Origin: CAYZEZ01 sp964477295
Lineage (GTDB): Bacteria; Bacteroidota; Bacteroidia; Bacteroidales; SM23-62
Assembly: GCA_964477295.1 (NCBI GenBank)
Contig: CAYZEZ010000050.1
Span: 1 to 20,764, forward strand
Direction of reading: 5' to 3'
DNA: 20,764 bases
The position numbers were made by a program, and so were the translations under genes. Under the pieces are notes generated by a model. The model was not told where the DNA came from. It searched no databases and worked only from the letters and a program-made list of their open reading frames with translations. Every line of letters starts with the position of its first letter. The stretch's first letter is position 1. Below, piece after piece: positions 14,730 to 20,764 of this stretch.

Positions 14730-15620
14730 TTATTGGATTATCTTATCCCTGAGGGATGCCAGTTTATTACTTATTTCGAGGATCTGTGCAGGTGTTGCAT
14801 TAATATAATACTTGCTGGCTGAGATTTTTTTATTTATTGTGTCTACGTCGACATCCTCCACTTTATAATAGATCTCAAATTTATCATACGACCTCCTGAG
14901 GTTTTTCAGCATCAGCAGGTATTCTGTTATTTCCTGCTCAATATAGTAGTTGCTCATCAGCGAGATAAGGCTATTCAGAGAATATTTCTGTTCGGCGATT
15001 TTTTCAAGCAGCTTAATGTTTTGCTGGTCATGATAATATATCTGCGTTGATATATATAAGGATTCAATCCACCCGCCCATCATTATAAGAGCGGCAGCCG
15101 ATCCGTTTCCGGTTGATCTCAGGTATTCATCTACAGTTTTGAACAGAGTTATTGAAACCTTAGCCAGTGAATCTTTGTTTGATACATAGACTTCGAGATT
15201 ATTAAGCAGGTCATCATATAATTGTCCCGGAATTTCAAGTTCATCTGACAATGAATGAATCGCTGAAAGGTATTTCACAGAATGGTCCGCACGTTGAAAC
15301 ATCTTTACATAGCTAAGGTCTGCGCCATAAATCCCGAGGTTTAATGCCACTTTTACGGGTGAGTCGTAACGGCTTAAATTATCAGGAGGATTTAAAATTT
15401 CCGGATAAAAATTGGCACCGACCTGGTCAAACAGATGTGCCATTTCAACCGGTAACAACATGTGGTAAAAAATCGCTCTTGGTTCAGCAGGTGTGCTGTC
15501 CAGCTTTTCATTTATCTCAACGGAAAGGTCATTTTCCTGTTGCCTGGGAGTATCCTTACAACTGAAAAAGGCCACCATGAAAACCAATAGTGTGAAAAAG
15601 CTCAAGCGTTGGAAAATCAT
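14730..15620 (-). CDS. Lipoprotein of unknown function
   Basis: The 296-residue product starts with a lipoprotein signal: a hydrophobic stretch and then FFSC, with the lipidated cysteine at residue 21. After a polar linker (about 22-45) it is almost wholly alpha-helical and rich in leucine, serine and tyrosine, with no cysteine, histidine cluster or catalytic motif I can recognise. One glycine-rich helix (AAALIMMGGWIESLY, about 174-188) could pack in a helical bundle. I do not recognise the family beyond being a Bacteroidota-type lipoprotein. It lies 67 nt downstream of the cytidylate-kinase-like gene on the same strand, probably in one message, and ends at the strong shared terminator. Confidence 0.75.
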   Translation of the reverse strand: MIFQRLSFFTLLVFMVAFFSCKDTPRQQENDLSVEINEKLDSTPAEPRAIFYHMLLPVEMAHLFDQVGANFYPEILNPPDNLSRYDSPVKVALNLGIYGADLSYVKMFQRADHSVKYLSAIHSLSDELEIPGQLYDDLLNNLEVYVSNKDSLAKVSITLFKTVDEYLRSTGNGSAAALIMMGGWIESLYISTQIYYHDQQNIKLLEKIAEQKYSLNSLISLMSNYYIEQEITEYLLMLKNLRRSYDKFEIYYKVEDVDVDTINKKISASKYYINATPAQILEISNKLASLRDKIIQ

Positions 15621-15687
15621 TATTTGTTTTTGGATTTTATTCAGGATTTTGATTAAGGGATCATGTGCGTGTATGTTTATGTCTGGT

Positions 15688-16380
15688 TCAGATCATTTTT
15701 TTTAGAATCAACATTCCGATTGTTCCTTCAACAATTTCATCCACACTCAGCGTCATGGAATTGTATGTTACATCGAACCTGGAATAATCGCTTCCTTTCC
15801 CATGAAAATACTCGCGGAATGTTTTTCTTTTAATATCAATATCCTTTGAATATTTTTCGGCCTCCTCCATGGTAAGGCAATATTTTTCGCTCACACGTAA
15901 AGCTCTCCAGCCAACGGGTGCTTCAAGATGAATGTGAAAGGATTTTTCAATTTCCCTGGTAATGGCAACCCCACCCATTCCTACTATAATTACATTCCCT
16001 TCGCTGGCGATATTACGGATTACCCGTGCAATGGTATTCCTGATCTTTCTGTCGCTTTTATAGTACTTTGTAGAATAGGAAGATAAAATATCGTCGAAAA
16101 CACCTTTTTTTTCGTACCTGAATACATACTGGATTTCAGAGGGTTCCATATTAAGCTGACGGGCCGATTCATCGAGGATCTCTTTACTAATCCATCTCCA
16201 CTCCATTTTCTTTGCAACAGGACTGTTTATGCCGGTCAATCTGGTTGCCAGATTTTCTGCCACTTTTTTGGCAGGGCATCCAAATTCCCTGGCAATAGTA
16301 ATAACCGGCCCTTCGAACTTTTGCTCAGAGATCGATTCTAAATATCTTTCGGTTAAATACTTAGATAAATCTATCCTCAT
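15688..16380 (-). CDS. Cytidylate-kinase-like protein (AAA_26 type)
   Basis: The 230-residue protein belongs to the cytidylate-kinase-like branch of P-loop proteins. The N-terminal ITIAREFGCPAKKVAENLA (about residues 27-45) stands where a kinase P-loop is expected but lacks the usual GxxGxGK; REFGxPxxxVA is the normal form in this branch. Next come a lid region (RYEKKGVFDDIL), VIIVGMGGVAIT, and the arginine-rich segment HLEAPVGWRALRVSEKY that in true kinases binds phosphates. True Cmk converts CMP to CDP; the activity of this branch is not established, so I give no symbol. No signal peptide is seen. It is followed at 67 nt by a lipoprotein gene. The 175 nt upstream hold the inverted heptamer arrays and no clear promoter. 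Confidence 0.8.
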   Translation of the reverse strand: MRIDLSKYLTERYLESISEQKFEGPVITIAREFGCPAKKVAENLATRLTGINSPVAKKMEWRWISKEILDESARQLNMEPSEIQYVFRYEKKGVFDDILSSYSTKYYKSDRKIRNTIARVIRNIASEGNVIIVGMGGVAITREIEKSFHIHLEAPVGWRALRVSEKYCLTMEEAEKYSKDIDIKRKTFREYFHGKGSDYSRFDVTYNSMTLSVDEIVEGTIGMLILKKMI

Positions 16381-16460
16381 AACAAAGCTGAAATTTGAGA
16401 TTTAAGAGTCTTTATAAAGTTAATATTAAATCAATAAGTTGTCAAGTCTGAGGCTAAATC

Positions 16461-16559
16461 GTGAGTAGTGAGTAGTGAATCGCGGGCATGGTCTCCTAAA
16501 AAACCATTAATGGCAGACCAAGTTCCTGTTTGCTTTCGCACTCACAATTCACTGCTCAC
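16461..16559. repeat. Inverted pair of heptamer arrays downstream of dnaG
   Basis: The left array is gtgagta, gtgagta, gtgaatc (16461-16481). The right array is cactcac, aattcac, tgctcac (16539-16559). Left and right are inverted: 16468-16480 and the complement of 16547-16559 agree at 12 of 13 bases. The core has further symmetry: tggtct (16489-16494) with agacca (16515-16520), around the palindrome ccattaatgg (16504-16513). The whole could form a cruciform or RNA hairpin. The right array overlaps the last codons and the stop of dnaG. Confidence 0.65.
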
Positions 16560-18499
16560 TTCAAAACAACCCATCCCCGTTCTTTTGAAATCATAGTGAT
16601 CAGGGAGGCAAGGGTTTTGTACTGCATCATCCGCTGGTTAAGATCTTCGTTTGGCAATTTATTTTCCTGTGCATCCTTTATTTCTGCTTCTTTCTCTTTC
16701 TGGGCTGTTTCGAGGATTTTTCGCTTGTATTCTATGATAGCCTTCGGTACGTTTTTCTTTAATAGCATCTCTTCGGTTTCAATATTGGCTCCCTTTTTCT
16801 TATGTAATTTGCTTAATTCATATTTTGAACTCAACAGGTCGACGGTCAATTGGCTGATCTGATCTTCTTGGTGGTTAATAAAATGCTTTATATCTATTAC
16901 TTCACCGCGTTTAATGAATTCATGTACCTCTTCAAATACTTTTTTATAAAGGAGATTCTTAAACTCAAGTTCGTCATTAAGTATTTCATTCACAATATAT
17001 TCTGCTACGGATATATACTCTATTTCTGTTTGATCATCCTCGATTTCGAATAGCCTTTCATTGCCAAATTGCAACAGAAATTTGATCAGCTGTTTTTCCT
17101 GGGGTTCACTGTAGATCTCCCTTATAAATGCGGGCAGTGTAGCCGATTGCAGCTTAACCGCCTCCTGCCTGGTATACCTGCTGAACCTGTCTTCTGCCCT
17201 TTTCCGCCTGATCCTGTAAACCTGGGAATACAGAATTCTTTCTTCCGTATCCATGAGCTTACTGCATTCCTTTATATAAACAGACCTTGTAATTGTATCG
17301 GGAATGACTGAGATAGACTTAACGATATCATTGATCAAACCGGCTTTCTTCACAGGATCATTTTCTGCCTCTTTTATTAATAATCCGGTTTTGAATGTAA
17401 TAAAGTCTTTTTCAGAGTTTTCAATGTATGAAATGAACTCTTTTGAATTTAGTTTTTTGGAATATGAATCAGGATCCTCTCCTTCGGGCAGGAGTACTAC
17501 CTTTATGTTCAAACCTTCTTCCAGTATCAGGTCGATCCCTCTTAATGATGCCTTAATGCCAGCCTCATCGCCATCATAAATAATGGTTATATTGGGAGTA
17601 AATCGTTTAATCAGCTTTACCTGTTCAGATGTCAGGGCAGTGCCGGAAGAGGACACTACATTTTCAATCCCGCTCTGGTGTAGCCCGAGTACATCTGTAT
17701 AGCCCTCAACCAGATAACATTTTTCCTGTTTCACAATAGCCTGCTTGGCGAAAAATAAGCCATACAGGATCTTGCTTTTCTGGTAGATCTCAGATTCCGG
17801 TGAATTAACATATTTTGCAATCTTGTCACCCGACCTGAGTGTCCTCCCTCCAAATCCAAGAATATTACCCGATAAACCATGAATGGGAAAAATAATCCTG
17901 CCATGAAACCGGTCATAATATTTTCCCTCTCTTTCTATAGTAAGCCCGGCCTTTACCAGCAGGTCTTGCTTATATCCTTTCATGATGGCCTCCTGGGTAA
18001 AGGCGTCATGTTGCTCAAGGCTGTAGCCGAGTTGAAACTTTTTTATAACAGGTTCCCTGAATCCCCTTTCCCTGAAATAGGCCATACCAACCGATTGTCC
18101 TTCAGCCTTGTCAAGGAGACTTGAAGTAAAATACTTTTGTGCGAAAGAATTAATAAGCAAAAGGCTTTCTCTTTCGTTTTGTTGTTGGATCTCATCAGCA
18201 GTCTGTTCCTTTTCGACAATTTCAATATTGTATTTTTTGGCAATGTATTTAAGTGCTTCAGGGTAGGTTAATTTCTCATGCTCCATAAGAAATCCCACAA
18301 CATTTCCACCTTTACCCGAGCTAAAATCCTTGTAGATCCCTTTGGAGGGGGAAACAAAAAAGGATGGGGTTTTTTCATTTGTCCAGGGACTATAGCCCTT
18401 GTAATTTTGTCCGGTTTTCTTAAGGGCCACAAAATCAGAAATGACCTCAACTATATCAGCTGTATCAAATATCCTGTCGATTGTTTGCCGGTCGATCAT
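16556..18499 (-). CDS. dnaG: DNA primase DnaG, zinc ligands replaced
   Basis: The 647-residue primase makes the RNA primers for DNA replication at the fork, with DnaB helicase. The N-terminal zinc-ribbon fold is present (residues about 33-66, KTPSFFVSPSKGIYKDF), but all four ligand positions are changed: Ser37, Thr40, Asp58 and Ser61 instead of C, H, C, C. The catalytic core is intact: the RNAP-like basic region with FHGRIIFPI and FGGRTL, then the TOPRIM segment EGYTDVLGLHQSG, the DGDEAG acidic motif and the DPDSY motif. The C-terminal half (about 430-647) is a divergent helicase-binding region. The ligand loss is known in parts of Bacteroidota, from memory of the family, so it is probably functional. 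The ATG at 18499 gives the standard N-terminus. The gene is divergent from the sirtuin gene. Confidence 0.95.
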   Translation of the reverse strand: MIDRQTIDRIFDTADIVEVISDFVALKKTGQNYKGYSPWTNEKTPSFFVSPSKGIYKDFSSGKGGNVVGFLMEHEKLTYPEALKYIAKKYNIEIVEKEQTADEIQQQNERESLLLINSFAQKYFTSSLLDKAEGQSVGMAYFRERGFREPVIKKFQLGYSLEQHDAFTQEAIMKGYKQDLLVKAGLTIEREGKYYDRFHGRIIFPIHGLSGNILGFGGRTLRSGDKIAKYVNSPESEIYQKSKILYGLFFAKQAIVKQEKCYLVEGYTDVLGLHQSGIENVVSSSGTALTSEQVKLIKRFTPNITIIYDGDEAGIKASLRGIDLILEEGLNIKVVLLPEGEDPDSYSKKLNSKEFISYIENSEKDFITFKTGLLIKEAENDPVKKAGLINDIVKSISVIPDTITRSVYIKECSKLMDTEERILYSQVYRIRRKRAEDRFSRYTRQEAVKLQSATLPAFIREIYSEPQEKQLIKFLLQFGNERLFEIEDDQTEIEYISVAEYIVNEILNDELEFKNLLYKKVFEEVHEFIKRGEVIDIKHFINHQEDQISQLTVDLLSSKYELSKLHKKKGANIETEEMLLKKNVPKAIIEYKRKILETAQKEKEAEIKDAQENKLPNEDLNQRMMQYKTLASLITMISKERGWVVLK

Positions 18500-18670
18500 A
18501 AAATTTAACCGCCTATTTATCTGTTAATTATGTATTTAAATTCTCTGTCCAACAGCAATGAATATGCTCGTAAAAATCCAGGTCTTACGTTATTCCGCAG
18601 CAGAGAACATTCGATCGAGATTTATTATATTATTGACATCAGCAACACTACGTGAGTAAATTCATTCAAC

Positions 18671-18735
18671 CATCCCCGCGAAAGCGTAACTCCATACCTG
18701 CACAAGTATTAGATTCCCGCCTACACGGGAACGAT
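18671..18735. repeat. Decayed palindromic intergenic repeat
   Basis: The right arm is a clear hairpin, ttcccg (18714-18719) and cgggaa (18726-18731). The left arm, catccccgcgaaagcg, looks like a mutated counterpart. The arrangement is that of the widespread TTCCCGC...GCGGGAA intergenic palindromes with several substitutions. Confidence 0.5.
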
Positions 18736-18798
18736 TGTTATGTTTCGTCACGATGTCGTTAGCAATTTATTTCGGAATCTAATTATCAAATAGTTACA

Positions 18799-18823
18799 GA
18801 CCCCTAAACACGTTCAGGGCGAC
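18799..18823. repeat. Degenerate copy of the palindrome seen between tldD and tldE
   Basis: It reads gaccc...gttcagggcgac with a damaged left arm. The CTGAAC/GTTCAG core and flanking GAC correspond to the left arm of the element at 11837-11891. It is too decayed to fold well. Confidence 0.35.
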
Positions 18824-18968
18824 CTGATAATGGCTTTAATGACAGCCCCTGGTGACCAGCTACTAATTTAGGGAAATTGGCGGAACTATTATACATCTCT
18901 GAAACGGATATTTATTTTGTGATCTTTGAGGTAACATTTAAATTTGTCCTGTAATAATTCCAATTACA

Positions 18969-19661
18969 TTGAAAAAATTAGTTGTATTAACCGGCAGTGG
19001 CATCAGCGCAGAAAGTGGTTTGAAAACTTTCCGTGAAATGGGGGGACTTTGGGAAGAGTATGATGTCCATGAAGTAGCCAGTCCTGACGGGTGGGAAAAA
19101 AACATGGACCTTGTATTGAAGTTTTATAATGAGAGACGCAAACAATTGATAGAATCGGAGCCCAATCCCGGCCACCTGGTTTTGGCAGAACTGCAAGAGT
19201 TCTTTGACGTTGAGATCATCACCCAGAATGTAGATGATCTTCATGAGCGTGCCGGAAATAAAAAGATCTTGCATATTCATGGTGAAATCAGAAAAGCGGA
19301 GAGCACGGTTGATCCCTCCCTTGTTTATGAAATTGAAGGGTGGGAGCTGAAACGCGGTGATACGTGTGAGAATGGGCATCAGCTCAGGCCGCATGTAGTA
19401 TGGTTTGGTGAAGCTGTTACAAAAATGGAGACAGCCATTGAGTTAACCCGCCAGGCTGACATTTTTGCAGTTATCGGTACTTCCCTTGTTGTCTACCCGG
19501 CAGCAGGACTAGTTGATTATGTGCCGCAGGGCGTACCCGTATATGTTGTCGATCCAGGTGAAATGAATATACCAGGTTACCGCAATATAATATTCATCAA
19601 GGAAAAAGCCAGTACAGGTGTTCCCATTATGAAAAAGCAATTGCTGGAAAAATATACATAG
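18969..19661 (+). CDS. cobB: Sirtuin-type NAD-dependent protein deacylase, class III-like, zinc-less
   Basis: The 230-residue protein has the sirtuin Rossmann core: LTGSGISAESGLKTFR (residues 7-22, with Ser where most have Ala), ITQNVDDLHERAG, the catalytic HIHGEI (His104), RPHVVWFGE, and VIGTSLVVYPAAGL. It removes acyl groups from lysines, using NAD. A Tyr53-x-x-Arg56 pair in FYNERRK matches the YxxR signature of class III sirtuins (CobB, SIRT5), which prefer succinyl and other acidic acyl groups. The zinc module is reduced: the protein has a single cysteine (Cys133), not four, so zinc is probably not bound. It starts at TTG 18969 with no Shine-Dalgarno site. The outer-membrane protein gene follows at 18 nt. 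The symbol marks similarity to CobB only. Confidence 0.92.
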   Translation: MKKLVVLTGSGISAESGLKTFREMGGLWEEYDVHEVASPDGWEKNMDLVLKFYNERRKQLIESEPNPGHLVLAELQEFFDVEIITQNVDDLHERAGNKKILHIHGEIRKAESTVDPSLVYEIEGWELKRGDTCENGHQLRPHVVWFGEAVTKMETAIELTRQADIFAVIGTSLVVYPAAGLVDYVPQGVPVYVVDPGEMNIPGYRNIIFIKEKASTGVPIMKKQLLEKYT

Positions 19662-19679
19662 CTTTCAGGTACATTTACC

Positions 19680-20288
19680 ATGAGAATACTTTTAATAACC
19701 ATTTTTTTTATATCAGTATCCCTGCCCGGATATTCGCAATCAAGATATTTTGAAGGGGGTGCATTGGGCGGGTTAACTGCCAGCCAGGTAGATGGCGACA
19801 CATATTCCGGTTTTAATAAGCTTGGATTTATGGCCGGCGGTTATGCAAAGAGGATGTTTACTTATACCATTGGGGGACAGATGGAATTGAGGTATATAAT
19901 GAAAGGGGCCTATGCCTCAGATAATGAGAATGATGCATTTTACTACAAACTGGTTCTGCATTATATTGATATCCCCCTGATGTTTCAGTATCACTACAAA
20001 GAGAATGTAATACTCGACCTTGGAATCTCTCCTGAATTTATAGTCTACGACCGCGAAGAGGATCAATATGGTCCTACTCCCGAAGAATCACCTGAATTCC
20101 ACAAATTCACACTCAGTGCCCTGGGCGGAATCGGCTATAAATTCTGGGACATAATCACCGTCAATGTCAGGTATGGATATTCCGTAATACCTATTCGCGA
20201 ACATGCCAGCGGACAGCATTGGCTTTTAAATAGAGGACAGTACAATAATGTGCTGATGTTTGGTGTCTACTACCAAATATCCAGATAG
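19680..20288 (+). CDS. Small outer-membrane beta-barrel protein (PorT-like)
   Basis: The 202-residue product has a Sec signal peptide ending near YSQ (residue 20). After it comes a run of alternating amphipathic strands: GGALGGLTASQ at the start, then AGGYAKRM, GGQMELRYIMKG, YIDIPLMFQYHY, VILDLGISPEFIVY, LGGIGYKFW, VNVRYGYSVIPI and a last strand VLMFGVYYQI ending in aromatic residues, as for an eight-strand barrel. This is the layout of the porin-like PorT/outer-membrane beta-barrel family of Bacteroidota. The role is unknown; PorT itself acts in type IX secretion, but nothing here shows that. It begins 18 nt after the sirtuin stop, so the two are probably co-transcribed, an odd pairing. Confidence 0.85.
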   Translation: MRILLITIFFISVSLPGYSQSRYFEGGALGGLTASQVDGDTYSGFNKLGFMAGGYAKRMFTYTIGGQMELRYIMKGAYASDNENDAFYYKLVLHYIDIPLMFQYHYKENVILDLGISPEFIVYDREEDQYGPTPEESPEFHKFTLSALGGIGYKFWDIITVNVRYGYSVIPIREHASGQHWLLNRGQYNNVLMFGVYYQISR

Positions 20289-20291
20289 TTC

Positions 20292-20323
20292 CAGGTTTCA
20301 AGTTGCAGGTTGCAGGTTGCAAG
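20292..20323. repeat. Heptamer array, left copy (caggttg units)
   Basis: Four seven-base units, caggttt, caagttg, caggttg and caggttg, are followed by a partial unit, just after the barrel gene. They are the reverse complement of the array at 20710-20764, so the two flank the broken four-helix-bundle gene as inverted repeats. Confidence 0.75.
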
Positions 20324-20328
20324 CAGGC

Positions 20329-20694
20329 TTAAGTTTTCCAATTAGTTTTTACATAATTGATAAAGGTGTTTAACTGTTTACTTAGTTTATAATATTCTGT
20401 AAGCAGGTCTATTACCTGATCAAGTTCTGGATAAAGAATCTGAATTGTTTCAAGTTGCTAGATTAGTTCATCGCAGGATGCATGAGAAACTATCAGAAAT
20501 CTAATAAATTCTGCTTTATATTTTCTTCTTCCATAACCTTCTGCGATATTATCTTTGACACTCATTCCTGATTTTCGAATTTGACTACCTATTTCAAATT
20601 TTTCATATACTGGCAAATCCCATGAAAATTTGTGAACCTTAATTGCTAATTCAAATGCCTTATTAAATATTTCAAGATCTCTATAACTTTTCAT
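20329..20694 (-). pseudogene. Four-helix-bundle protein (23S intervening-sequence type), broken by a TAG codon
   Basis: From the ATG at 20694 the frame reads a classic member of this small family: MKSYRDLEIFNKAFEL, then IGSQIRKSGMSVKDNIAEGYGRR and EFIRFL. Codon 79 (20460-20458) is TAG. Past it the same frame stays open to TAA at 20331-20329 and gives 42 more residues (QLETIQILYPELDQVIDLL, ending in KTNWKT) that complete the bundle. The total of about 121 codons is the normal family length, so a nonsense mutation rather than a natural end is the simplest reading. A longer TTG-initiated frame from 20739 only translates the repeat and is rejected. Such proteins occur in 23S rRNA intervening sequences and beside repeats; their function is unclear. 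The inverted arrays on both sides suggest a unit that moved as a block. Confidence 0.75.
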
Positions 20695-20709
20695 CTCTAT
20701 ATTCTTATT

Positions 20710-20764
20710 AACCTGTAACCTGCAACCTGCAACCTGCAACCTGCAACCTGCAACCTGTAACCTG
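20710..20764. repeat. Heptamer array, right copy (aacctgc units), runs off the window
   Basis: Seven full units of aacctgc or aacctgt are followed by a partial one cut by the window end. Five units are identical. The spacing is an exact seven bases. It lies just upstream of the broken four-helix-bundle gene and is inverted relative to 20292-20323. Confidence 0.9.

Larger units (their letters stand above)
18500..18968. other. Divergent intergenic region, non-coding
   Basis: These 469 nt separate dnaG from the sirtuin gene. I see no gene or RNA with clear structure, only decayed palindromic repeats at 18671-18735 and 18799-18823. A box one base from the -7 consensus (gatctttg, 18920-18927) might serve the sirtuin gene; no dnaG promoter was identified. 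Confidence 0.6.

Noticed and set aside
20695..20739. TTG start extending the four-helix-bundle gene upstream
   Set aside because: The added residues only translate the heptamer array, and the family starts at the MKSYRDL methionine (20694).
20710..20764. CRISPR array
   Set aside because: The units are seven-base perfect tandems without spacers, and there is no cas gene.

Overview
The window looks like a chromosomal segment of a Bacteroidota bacterium (class Bacteroidia; probably an environmental Marinilabiliales-type lineage, by inference). The evidence is a SusC/FepA-style TonB-dependent receptor, several short lipoproteins, promoters of the TAnnTTTG type, few Shine-Dalgarno sites, several TTG starts, a zinc-less DnaG of the Bacteroidota type and moderate GC content. 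No phage, insertion sequence or CRISPR array was seen.

Layout. 1-4943 (minus strand): a three-domain rhodanese cut by the window edge, a small SnoaL/DUF4440-type lipoprotein, a GNAT-fold protein, and a long-chain acyl-CoA synthetase 32 nt upstream of it. 5007-10128 (plus): a good Bacteroidota promoter, a TonB-dependent receptor, and, one nucleotide after its stop, a TPR/coiled-coil/transmembrane SpoIIE-type phosphatase. 10305-13245 (plus): a TldD/TldE pair, with TldD carrying a twin-arginine leader, separated by a palindromic repeat. 13248-14395 (minus): a class II aldolase-like protein and an Lrp/AsnC regulator. 14504-14710 (plus): a compact RNA unit with promoter, tRNA-like RNA and strong terminator. 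14730-18499 (minus): a lipoprotein of unknown function, a cytidylate-kinase-like protein and DnaG primase. 18969-20288 (plus): a zinc-less sirtuin and a small outer-membrane beta-barrel. 20292-20764: a broken four-helix-bundle (23S intervening-sequence type) gene between inverted heptamer arrays.

The most unusual item is the RNA at 14529-14676. It has a perfect 7-bp acceptor stem, a canonical T arm, a leucine-tRNA-like D arm and an anticodon arm reading GUC, but about 79 nt sit where the variable region should be. It has its own promoter box and terminator, so it looks like an expressed tRNA-like RNA rather than random sequence. A second theme is a set of degenerate seven-base tandem repeats of different sequence in the gaps and at gene ends, several in inverted pairs, plus decayed copies of a palindromic intergenic repeat.

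All calls rest on reading the sequence and knowledge of the families; no database search or folding program was run.
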